From Oscillospiraceae bacterium (GTDB taxonomy: Bacteria > Bacillota > Clostridia > Oscillospirales > Ruminococcaceae): a stretch of DNA of 49,089 nucleotides. The notes beneath the pieces were generated by a model, which was given only the letters and a program-made list of their open reading frames with translations, did no database searches and was not told where the DNA came from. Positions 7,976-15,659 of this stretch are shown in pieces. A program made the position numbers and the translations under genes. The stretch lies in the NCBI GenBank assembly GCA_017465665.1, contig JAFTVU010000005.1:1-49089 (forward strand), given 5' to 3'. Within the stretch, counting starts at the first letter, position 1. The number at the start of each line of letters is the position of its first letter.

Positions 7976-9724
7976 TTATAGCGTCAGCGAAAGTGAATTC
8001 AGTCCTATGCTTCGTTTGTAGGAGATGCTCTTTGCCGATTCCTTTATTCTGAGAATGCCGTCGTCAGTGTTAACGGAAGTTATTTGTTTCATATGATCGA
8101 ACGGTCTTCCGTTATCTCTGAAGCGGATCGTTATTTCGTTGTTCTGGTTTATGAAGGTGATGTCAAGCCATTGCTTTTTGCCATCGGTAAAGCTATGCTT
8201 TACGATGTCTGAGCATATTTCTTCCACACATGCAGAAAGATCCTTTGCAGACTTTTCGTCACTCATGTACGTCAAACAGAAATCATACAGTTGATCTGAT
8301 ATATATTTTATCTCATCAATGCTACCGTCTGTTGAAAATTCAAGCTTATTCCGATCTTTTTCCGTGATTTTGTCAAGTATCATAAGATCGTTGAAACTGC
8401 GAGGGAATCTTTTGTTTCTTATCGCTATAATAACAGCAAGTGTGATGAGCGTAAGTGCTTCTCCGAGAACGAAAGCAAGCCACACACCGTCACTGTCCAT
8501 AGGAAATATGAGTATTACAGAGGCAGCAAGCGTGTATATCAGCGATTGCAGCGAACAAAGGATCAATGACAGAACAGGCTTTTTTGTCGCCTGATAGAAG
8601 TTTATAAACGCCATATTCAATGATCTTAACGGCATTGATACTGCAAACATTATCATAGCAGCCGAAGCCATCTGAAGAGTATCAGCGCCTTCTATACCAA
8701 GTAACGAGGGGAGTGCCTCGGGAAATAGAATGATCAGCACTGCTATGATCGAATTTGCTGTCACGCCAAGTCGTATTGCGCTTTTAAGCGTATCTTTCAA
8801 AGCAGTCCTGTCGCCTTCGCCGTAGAACATTCCTGCCACGGGCAGGATCGCTGTGCCCATTCCCATTGTGATAGCTCCGAGGAAGTTGTTCGCCTGGTTG
8901 CGGATATTGAGTACCGCAACCGCTCCTGAGCTTACAAGCGAGATGAGCATTATGTTCAGAACGACAGTTTTAACGGTATCGAATATTCTGTTTGCGGCTG
9001 TCGGTGCGCCGGTAATCAGCATCGCTGAAAGCTCTTTGGGAATACCTGACGGTTTTACCAGCCTGAGCGATGATACAGGGCGCAGGAAATGCGTGCAGGC
9101 AACTGCCACTGCCGCAACATAGCTCAGCGAGGTAGCAAGTGCCATTCCGAACATTCCAAGTTCAAATACGACCACCATTATTATGTCCAGGATTATATTC
9201 ATTACCGTCATGACAACGATTGCAACAAGAGGAAGCCGCGGAGAGCCGTCTATCTTCAGATAGCCCATAAGTGCGGTAGTCATCAGAGTAGGCAGCGCAC
9301 CCATAAAGAAGCCGAAGATATAGTCCCTTGCCATCGGGAGCAGTTCGTCGCGCGCACCCAGCATTACAGCGATTTGTTCAGGGAATATAAGTCCCGGTAG
9401 TGTGATCAGAACGCCGCATATCATAAGAAATAATATTGTTATGGAAAAAATACCGCACATTTCCCTGTGGTCGCCTTTTCCGAGCGCATGGGCTGCTCTT
9501 GCTGTACCGCCGCTGGCAAAGATATTGCCTATTGCGGAAAATATCAGCGATATAGGGCTTACGATACCCATGATACCAAGTGTCTCCGGTCCGATCAGTT
9601 GTCCCGCTATAATATTATCAACCAACAAACCTATAGTGGCAGCAAGCGTTGATAATACCGATACAGTGACAAATGACAGATAAGTTTTTCGTACTAAGCA
9701 GTCGTTTCTATGTGTGTTATCCAT
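7976..9724 (-). CDS. MATE-family transporter fused to an RsbW-like ATPase domain
   Basis: 582 residues. The first 440 form about twelve membrane helices of the MATE/MOP type (G-L-L-V-D-N-I-I-A-G-Q-L-I-G near the start; D-G-S-P-R-L between helices), the fold of cation-coupled multidrug or metabolite exporters. Residues about 452-582 are cytoplasmic and resemble HATPase_c_2 anti-sigma kinases: C-V-E-E-I-C-S-D-I-V-K-H-S at the N box and F-R-D-N-G-R-P-F-D. The key Mg-binding Asn of the N box is Asp here and the last glycine box is weak (S-I-G-L-N), so kinase activity is uncertain. The start overlaps the upstream gene by 8 bases, so expression is coupled. It may sense transport or membrane state and feed it to a STAS protein; the substrate is unknown. 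Confidence 0.85.
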   Translation of the reverse strand: MDNTHRNDCLVRKTYLSFVTVSVLSTLAATIGLLVDNIIAGQLIGPETLGIMGIVSPISLIFSAIGNIFASGGTARAAHALGKGDHREMCGIFSITILFLMICGVLITLPGLIFPEQIAVMLGARDELLPMARDYIFGFFMGALPTLMTTALMGYLKIDGSPRLPLVAIVVMTVMNIILDIIMVVVFELGMFGMALATSLSYVAAVAVACTHFLRPVSSLRLVKPSGIPKELSAMLITGAPTAANRIFDTVKTVVLNIMLISLVSSGAVAVLNIRNQANNFLGAITMGMGTAILPVAGMFYGEGDRTALKDTLKSAIRLGVTANSIIAVLIILFPEALPSLLGIEGADTLQMASAAMIMFAVSMPLRSLNMAFINFYQATKKPVLSLILCSLQSLIYTLAASVILIFPMDSDGVWLAFVLGEALTLITLAVIIAIRNKRFPRSFNDLMILDKITEKDRNKLEFSTDGSIDEIKYISDQLYDFCLTYMSDEKSAKDLSACVEEICSDIVKHSFTDGKKQWLDITFINQNNEITIRFRDNGRPFDHMKQITSVNTDDGILRIKESAKSISYKRSIGLNSLSLTL

Positions 9725-10715
9725 TGTGTTTATTTACTGTGCCACCAAGTGCGATGGTTATGCCATCTATGATATCCTCATGATTGATTATAAAGGAGTA
9801 AAATTTCTTGATCTGATCCAGATCCACACCAATTCCACACTCACTGATACCCTGAAGTGCAAGAAAAGAGTGAACAGCACGAAGTGCAATGAAGGTCTCA
9901 AGCTCATCCCAGTAGCTCTCAGAGCAATTCTGATTAAGCTCGTAGCCAATGCGGAAATATGGGAGAATATCCTCATATATGACCCTGCGCATATCTTCAC
10001 CGGCTTTATAGCCGTGCAGCAGACAGTCCTGTATAAAAGTTGCGATATCGAAAAGATAGTGGCTGTAACAGCAGCTATCAAAGTCAAACACCCAAATGTT
10101 GTTGTTTTCAACAAAAAAATTGTCTTTATGGAAATCCCCGTGACATATACCGTAAATTCCCGTTTCTTTTGGAAGACTATCTACTTTTTCGATGATGCTG
10201 TTTACCCGTGCAAGCTCCGATTCGCTGAGCTTGCTGCGGTGCTGCTCATAAGACTGGACTATTTTTTCCGAGATTGATCTGCGCTTGTAGTGCATACCAA
10301 TTTCTTGTTCATTGGTACTCACCTTATGTATTTTTCCGAGAAGCTCACCGACACAGATAAAGAACATAGGGTTCATATCAACGGCAGTCTTTACATTTCC
10401 ACGTGCGGTACGGAACATAGAGGCACGGTAGGTGGTGCCTTCTATGTCAAATTCCTCAAGATAGTTACCCTGAAGTGACGGCTGAGGCTCACAGACGGTG
10501 TTGGTAAAGGATTTGAGATCGTCAAGCCACATAAGTTCGCTCAGGATCTCGCTACGGCTTTTATTAGCAGTTTTGCTGACTCTTATCATAAATGGCTTGT
10601 TCTCGAAAATAAACGCATAATTCTGCGTTGAAAAGAATACTTTTGCTTCATTTATATCTGCTCCATAATGGAGCAGTATTTTTTCTCTTAATAGCTGATT
10701 GATTTTATCGTCCAT
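9717..10715 (-). CDS. APH-family (CotS/choline-kinase-like) phosphotransferase
   Basis: About 332 residues from the ATG at 10715, chosen because GGAGG lies 7 bases upstream; an upstream in-frame start near 10784 has none and falls in a terminator hairpin. The APH kinase fold shows in an N-lobe with I-R-V-S-K, the catalytic loop H-G-D-F-H-K-D-N-F (Asp base and Asn ligand) and V-F-D-F-D-S for the metal-binding Asp. The family phosphorylates small molecules such as aminoglycosides, choline or homoserine, and includes the spore-coat protein CotS; the substrate here cannot be told. It heads the operon with the MATE fusion and the SARP regulator, behind a promoter carrying the 11-bp-phased repeats. 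Confidence 0.85.
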   Translation of the reverse strand: MDDKINQLLREKILLHYGADINEAKVFFSTQNYAFIFENKPFMIRVSKTANKSRSEILSELMWLDDLKSFTNTVCEPQPSLQGNYLEEFDIEGTTYRASMFRTARGNVKTAVDMNPMFFICVGELLGKIHKVSTNEQEIGMHYKRRSISEKIVQSYEQHRSKLSESELARVNSIIEKVDSLPKETGIYGICHGDFHKDNFFVENNNIWVFDFDSCCYSHYLFDIATFIQDCLLHGYKAGEDMRRVIYEDILPYFRIGYELNQNCSESYWDELETFIALRAVHSFLALQGISECGIGVDLDQIKKFYSFIINHEDIIDGITIALGGTVNKHNG

Positions 10716-10737
10716 AGATATGCCTCCGTATGCGTAA

Positions 10738-10774
10738 AGTTTAGCATATAACCAGTGACAAAACAATGACAAAT
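10738..10774 (-). promoter_or_regulatory. Promoter with 11-bp-phased TTGTCA repeats
   Basis: Read leftward, TTGTCA occurs at 10772-10767 and 10761-10756, exactly 11 bp apart; the 22-base block matches that at 6619-6640 in 18 of 22 positions. Twelve bases after the second repeat comes TAAACT (10743-10738), preceded by TGC to make an extended -10. Repeat-to-(-10) spacing is identical to that before the STAS gene. It would drive the APH kinase, MATE and SARP operon. The outer repeat also forms part of the T-rich tail of the preceding terminator, which may explain some of its sequence. Confidence 0.55.
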
Positions 10775-10807
10775 GCTGCTGCATTGACTAAGCCATGCAG
10801 CAGCATT
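10766..10807 (-). terminator. Terminator of the leftward CIS operon
   Basis: AATGCTGCTGCAT and ATGCAGCAGCATT (between 10772 and 10807) form a 13-bp perfect stem with a 10-base loop just after the last CIS gene (stop at 10811). The leftward sequence after the stem is TTTGTCATTGTTTTG, a T-rich but interrupted tail. It separates the CIS operon from the signalling operon. Confidence 0.75.
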
Positions 10808-10810
10808 ATT

Positions 10811-12562
10811 TTATATATCACGTTTTCTGCTTACTATTATGTAGTTTACAGCCTTTCGTGTGGGATACTTAACGCTTGTTGCAGTAACGGTGTAAACGCC
10901 TTCCGCAGATGGTGCCTTGTAAAGGCCATTCTGGCTTATGGTTCCGCCGTTTTTATCCTCTACCTTCCATATACAGTTGAGGTTATCGCAGCCTTCAATT
11001 ATACATTCAAGACCTATAGTGCCGCGCGGCTCTATATTTACGAGATTAGGCTGAATGGAAATGCTCATTTTGTCTATTTCCATTATGACCTTTTCGTTTT
11101 CGGTTTTCTTTTTGGTCGCCTGCCAGTGGATTCTTATATTGCCCGAATGAAGCTTGTCAAGCAGTTTCACAGCTATACGGAAGGTGCCCTTATCGTTGTA
11201 CGAGATCACACTGTACTGTATCTTGGGGAATTCCATTGCATAGGGGCTGCCCTCGAAAAGATCCGGAGATCCGAAAAGGACAGTATTGTCAGTCCCGACT
11301 GAACTGCTGTTGACTGGCTCTACACCAATGGTATAAGCTATCTCGCCCTCGCCCAGACCATGTATTATTTCAGCGGAATAGTACACCTTACCCTTGTAGT
11401 CCATAGTGATGTCAATGTTTTCAACACCGCTCGCAATAAGATCATCGTCTTCCGGCTGAAGGGTGCTGACAGATTCGTTGACTCTGTCTGTCTCAGTGGA
11501 AAGCTGGTATATGGGCTGTTTCGGGAGATTGTCGAGAAGATAAGAAAGGCGACTGCCCAGAATATACTGCTTATAGGGAAGGGTAGAGATGTTTTCAATA
11601 TTGAGTGTTCCGTTATTGTCCGAGAAACGGATCTCGGCAAGATAGAGCGCATCTGCCTTAGAAGCATCTATATCCATGCCTGCAGCTTCGTGGAAATATT
11701 CTCTCAGTACACGCTTTTCCACAGGTTCATCTACGATCTCGACAGTAAAATCCAGACCATTGCTTATAACAAGTTGCTCATCACCAATGCTGATATCAAT
11801 GCTGTCCGCAGGGATAGAGATCTTGTTGAGTCCGACCATTTTTCCTGATGGAGTAAGAATGATCTCCTCTTTCTGGACATTGAATTTATCCGTGGCATTG
11901 TAATAAGATATTTCTGTAAATATCTCCCTGTTGTTGAAGAATGCGCCGTGAGTCAGTTCAAGCTCACAGGAAAGACTGCCATTAAGATCACGTTTTTCTA
12001 TCTCTACGGATATAATAAGCTTTTCGTTTACATTGACGAACTTCGGCACTGTCACTTTTACTGTCAGATTAGGCTGGCATACGAGTTCCTTTGTAGTTTC
12101 AATGATAGGGAGCATTCCACAGGCAAGTGCTTCGGGCTTGTGATTTGTCAGATACAGGTGATAGCCTTCCGCTGTTCGGTTGTAACAGGTCATAAGGCTG
12201 TCCGCAAGAGGCGATACCTGCTCTGTCATAGTTTCTTTGTATTCGATACAGAGATATGTCGCAAAATCGGTGTTTATGTTGTCGAAACCGTCTACGGAAG
12301 TTACATCTTTCAAAACAGGGCTGCTGACAAGAATATCGTTTCCGAAAGCATCATATGCGTATCCGGCTTCGACGGAAACGGTGGTGCTGTCTATGCATAC
12401 TACGTCCATACCCGAAACTACGCCGCAGCCGTAGTTTGCCAGACGCATTGCTTTCAGCTTGCTCTGCTGATATTCCTGTTCATCGCAGAAATCGCGCACT
12501 GTAAGCTGCTTGCCCTTGAAGTAATTATTTCTGATAAACTGAGATATTTCTTTTTTATTCAT
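10811..12562 (-). CDS. Baseplate-distal CIS protein with a C-terminal Ig-like domain
   Basis: About 583 residues, starting at the ATG at 12562 (AAAGGA 7 bases upstream; an ATG at 12568 lies too close to that site). The first 130 residues (N-Y-F-K-G-K-Q-L-T, G-C-G-V-V-S-G, G-Y-A-Y-D-A-F-G-N-D-I) match a conserved N-terminal domain I recall from proteins encoded at the end of CIS baseplate clusters. The middle is beta-rich and unrecognised. The last 85 residues look like a bacterial Ig-like (Big) domain with N-G-L-Y-K-A-P and Y-T-V-T-A-T. Position after gpI suggests attachment to the baseplate rim, the place of tail fibres in Afp/PVC, with the Ig tip as surface or wall contact. No tail-fibre-like collagen or lectin region is visible. 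Confidence 0.7.
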   Translation of the reverse strand: MNKKEISQFIRNNYFKGKQLTVRDFCDEQEYQQSKLKAMRLANYGCGVVSGMDVVCIDSTTVSVEAGYAYDAFGNDILVSSPVLKDVTSVDGFDNINTDFATYLCIEYKETMTEQVSPLADSLMTCYNRTAEGYHLYLTNHKPEALACGMLPIIETTKELVCQPNLTVKVTVPKFVNVNEKLIISVEIEKRDLNGSLSCELELTHGAFFNNREIFTEISYYNATDKFNVQKEEIILTPSGKMVGLNKISIPADSIDISIGDEQLVISNGLDFTVEIVDEPVEKRVLREYFHEAAGMDIDASKADALYLAEIRFSDNNGTLNIENISTLPYKQYILGSRLSYLLDNLPKQPIYQLSTETDRVNESVSTLQPEDDDLIASGVENIDITMDYKGKVYYSAEIIHGLGEGEIAYTIGVEPVNSSSVGTDNTVLFGSPDLFEGSPYAMEFPKIQYSVISYNDKGTFRIAVKLLDKLHSGNIRIHWQATKKKTENEKVIMEIDKMSISIQPNLVNIEPRGTIGLECIIEGCDNLNCIWKVEDKNGGTISQNGLYKAPSAEGVYTVTATSVKYPTRKAVNYIIVSRKRDI

Positions 12563-12605
12563 ACTCATTTCCTTTCGGACAGATCGTCTGAAATATACCG
12601 ATCGG

Positions 12606-13598
12606 TCAGTCTGACAGTATCATACCGCTGTCGAAGCTATCGTCGGACAACAGGAGCGTGTCATCATGTGTAGTGCTGTTGTTGCGCCTGAGAACCAGTC
12701 TGCCTTGAATGCCGACAGGGGTGAATTCCTTTATCAGCCTTATCAGCTCCGAATGATGTCTGCCTGAGGGTACATCATCATAATCCACGGTTATGGTAAA
12801 TTCACTTCGTCCGGTTATATCTATATCAGCTGGATGTCCCAGAATGATTTCAAGCATTTCGGCAAGAGCCGTCTGCGTACCCTTCATGCGTATCAGCCGG
12901 CTACTGTGACGTACCATTTCTCTCAGTGCATCATCGCCCCATAGACTGCCGGTTTTTATGCCCTGCCATTCCTGTAGCTTTTCCAGCATCGCAGTGTCTG
13001 CTGTGTCGATATCAAGCTGTCGGTCAAATTCCGAGATCTGTTGGTCAATGTTATTGAATACCGCACGGTACAATGCAAGCATGGAGGCCAACTGTCCGTT
13101 GTCGTTACGCCCGAAGCATTCGGGAAGTGCGTCCAGATAGGTCTGATAAGGATAGTGTATGGTAAGCGAGCTTATTTCAAGCTTTTTCCCGTTATCCGGT
13201 ACTGCTTCCACAACAAACCACAGATATCGTCCTTTCAGCGTATGCAGAGGAGCGCTGTGTGGATTTACAAACGTTACCGCACGTATATCTGAGGATATCA
13301 TAGACGGATCACCTTCCATGATAGCCTTCAGTGCTTCCTGAGTTGGAGCTTCTGCTCCACCAATGTTAACGGTCAGCTTATTACTTGCAAAAGCAGTAAA
13401 CCTGAAAAAGCTGTTTGGATCCAGCTGATGGGATATATCAACATGATCCCATATCGTGCCGTTAGTTCCGCTGTCCAACGTATTACTGATCCACCAGCCT
13501 GTTTTGTCGAAACTGAGCGTGTCAGCTACATCGGCGTTGTTCAGGGTGCCTTTTGATATTGTATCCCCACTGCAAAAAGCGAAGTATTTATTGTTCAA
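12606..13598 (-). CDS. Tail protein I-like baseplate wedge protein
   Basis: 330 residues with a TTG start at 13598, supported by AAAGGAGG 7 bases upstream. Residues 1-150 form a beta-rich N-terminal domain. From about 153 the pattern L-P-E-C-F-G, then L-A-S-M-L-A-L-Y-R-A-V-F, D-Q-Q-I and L-E-K-L-Q-E-W-Q-G-I is that of phage tail protein I (P2 gpI). A V-R-H-S-S-R-L-I-R-M-K-G-T segment matches the R-x-R-G-T-x-x-x-L of CIS homologues (Pvc12/Cis12-like). It should join gp25 and the J proteins in the baseplate wedge, which triggers sheath contraction. Confidence 0.85.
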   Translation of the reverse strand: MNNKYFAFCSGDTISKGTLNNADVADTLSFDKTGWWISNTLDSGTNGTIWDHVDISHQLDPNSFFRFTAFASNKLTVNIGGAEAPTQEALKAIMEGDPSMISSDIRAVTFVNPHSAPLHTLKGRYLWFVVEAVPDNGKKLEISSLTIHYPYQTYLDALPECFGRNDNGQLASMLALYRAVFNNIDQQISEFDRQLDIDTADTAMLEKLQEWQGIKTGSLWGDDALREMVRHSSRLIRMKGTQTALAEMLEIILGHPADIDITGRSEFTITVDYDDVPSGRHHSELIRLIKEFTPVGIQGRLVLRRNNSTTHDDTLLLSDDSFDSGMILSD

Positions 13599-13626
13599 GC
13601 TGTTTCCTCCTTTAAGGGGCAGAAGA

Positions 13627-15633
13627 TCAGTTAATATCTGCCGATTTAAGATATAATCTGCTGCCTGAGGTAGCGGTGATGCTGGTATGGGAAACGCCCT
13701 CGTTGGGGTATATCGTCATTTTCAGCGAAGACACGCTGTCTACACATTTGAGCGTGCTTACGGCTTTCAGCAGCTCGGCATAATCGACCGTTCCTGCTGA
13801 GCGCTGTGCGAAATAGTCTTTCACAAAGCTTATGATATCATCTCTGACATCTGCTGTTGCGGGAGCCGCATTGACAGTCATTCTGACGCAAACGGGGATA
13901 TATTCGGGGAAGACTACACGAAGCTTTGTCGTAATGAGGCAGGCTCTGCTGAGGGCTTTTCGGATATTTTCCGTATACCAGTCGAGTGCATTGTGGTTTC
14001 TGCCGTAAAGCTCACATTCAGGCTCTATAAGCAGCGTTATTGAGTTGTTGCCGCTGTCGAATACCTCTGCGCTTTTGATAAACAAGCCTTTGACATCCAT
14101 TGCAGCTGAAATGAAATCCTGCTCGGTAAGCAGCGTGTGTTCGGTCTTTTCGGTGAGTATTCGTCTGAAGAAATGCTCGGTACTCTCATGGTTTGTGCCG
14201 CCGTGGGCATTTATTATGCGTATTCCGTTTTCTGCGGATCTGTTGTCCGCTATATTTCCGCTTTCTCCATCTGTGAGAACGAGAGAAGTCAGAATAAGCT
14301 CGCCATGCGGAACCGAACCATGAATATCGTCACCGAAAACGATACAGCCAAGCTGTTCGTCTATCGAGAACACCTTGTCGGAAGATCCGCAGGTATGAAG
14401 CTTTTCGGTGTAGTTCCATTCCTGCCATAATGCGTCCTCGCGGTCTTCTTTTATCATTAACTTGCAAGCGCTTCCGATAACACCGCTGAAATTGAGCATT
14501 ATTTTACTGTTAGAGCAGTTTTCACATCTGTAAACGGTAAAATCGTGAACATATTCTTTTTCATAAAGCACCAGCATAAGTGCGTCATCATGTATGTCGT
14601 CGCGCGCAAATAGATCAAGCAGAGTGGTCCTTGATGATGTTGCAAGGCGATATTCGCCGTTCTCGTTCACCACATCATAGGCGATATCCATATCTTCTGC
14701 GGCACAGTAGCCTGCGGCAGTTTTAACAAACAATCTGTAAATTCCGCTTTCGGCAAGTGCATGGCTGAATACCATTTGGTTTTCGGCAAAGCTTTCGTGG
14801 CCGAATTTTACAGAGGTGCATTTGGTATCGGTCTGCACGAGCTGAACGCAGGAAAGATATGCACCGGTAATAAGCGGAAGCTTGTCAAAGCCACGTTTTT
14901 TTACTACTGCGCGGATAGGATAAACACCGTCAAGTTCGGTATGTGTTCGGTTGAGCCTGAGTACCGTTTCACCTGTTCTAAAGCAGTTGAAGGTGCCGTC
15001 GGATACGATCTCTGCGTCACACCATGAGCCATTGCTGTAAAACTGCCACAATATCTCAGAACCCGTATCGAAATCATCCATGTTATCGGGTAAAGTTCGT
15101 CCTTGTACATCAAAAACAAGCGTAATATTTACATCTTCATCAGATGGTAGCGGTTGTGCAAAGCCTATTACGAAATCGTCGCTGTGTGAAAACATCGTAA
15201 CGCTTGGTGCTTTTTCGCTGGTATCAACTGCGGAAATAAGGTTGCTCTTACCGTTCATACTGCCGTATCTCACAGCTTTGTTTCCGTCATAGACCGCATT
15301 ATTCGCCAGTTCAAAAACATGGCCTTCTGTGTGCAATTTAGTGCCCTTGCACAGACTGATGCTTTTGGAAAAACAGGCGGTTGCCGATGCAGCGACCGAA
15401 GTGTGTGGCTCAAAGCCGTACAGTCTGCCGAGATACGTGATGGCATCGGAACTGATCTTATTCATGTTTGAGCGTTGTTCCAGCGCAAGATATGTCAGCA
15501 GCTCAAGCAGTGCAATGCCTACGCTGTTTTCGGTAAGGTTGCTCCATTCCGTTGTAAGCGCGGGTATTCTGCTTTTAAGCCTTGCCAATGTATCTTCAAA
15601 ATCAGGTCTACCGATCTCAGGCAGTTCCAGCAT
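13627..15633 (-). CDS. Baseplate J-like protein (second of two)
   Basis: 668 residues; GGAGTG lies 8 bases before the ATG. The N-terminus (L-P-E-I-G-R-P-D-F, T-E-N-S-V-G-I-A-L-L-E-L-L-T-Y) is the usual start of gpJ/gp6-like wedge proteins. A beta-rich insert follows, then a C-terminal half with A-H-G-G-T-N-H-E-S-T-E-H-F-F-R-R-I, L-T-E-Q-D-F-I-S-A-A and V-K-G-L, typical of Baseplate_J. It forms the wedge ring with the J protein encoded just upstream, gpI and gp25. Two J-type proteins in a row are normal for CIS; this one is smaller. Confidence 0.88.
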   Translation of the reverse strand: MLELPEIGRPDFEDTLARLKSRIPALTTEWSNLTENSVGIALLELLTYLALEQRSNMNKISSDAITYLGRLYGFEPHTSVAASATACFSKSISLCKGTKLHTEGHVFELANNAVYDGNKAVRYGSMNGKSNLISAVDTSEKAPSVTMFSHSDDFVIGFAQPLPSDEDVNITLVFDVQGRTLPDNMDDFDTGSEILWQFYSNGSWCDAEIVSDGTFNCFRTGETVLRLNRTHTELDGVYPIRAVVKKRGFDKLPLITGAYLSCVQLVQTDTKCTSVKFGHESFAENQMVFSHALAESGIYRLFVKTAAGYCAAEDMDIAYDVVNENGEYRLATSSRTTLLDLFARDDIHDDALMLVLYEKEYVHDFTVYRCENCSNSKIMLNFSGVIGSACKLMIKEDREDALWQEWNYTEKLHTCGSSDKVFSIDEQLGCIVFGDDIHGSVPHGELILTSLVLTDGESGNIADNRSAENGIRIINAHGGTNHESTEHFFRRILTEKTEHTLLTEQDFISAAMDVKGLFIKSAEVFDSGNNSITLLIEPECELYGRNHNALDWYTENIRKALSRACLITTKLRVVFPEYIPVCVRMTVNAAPATADVRDDIISFVKDYFAQRSAGTVDYAELLKAVSTLKCVDSVSSLKMTIYPNEGVSHTSITATSGSRLYLKSADIN

Positions 15634-15659
15634 ACTTTGTTCACTCCAGTTTCAGAGCA

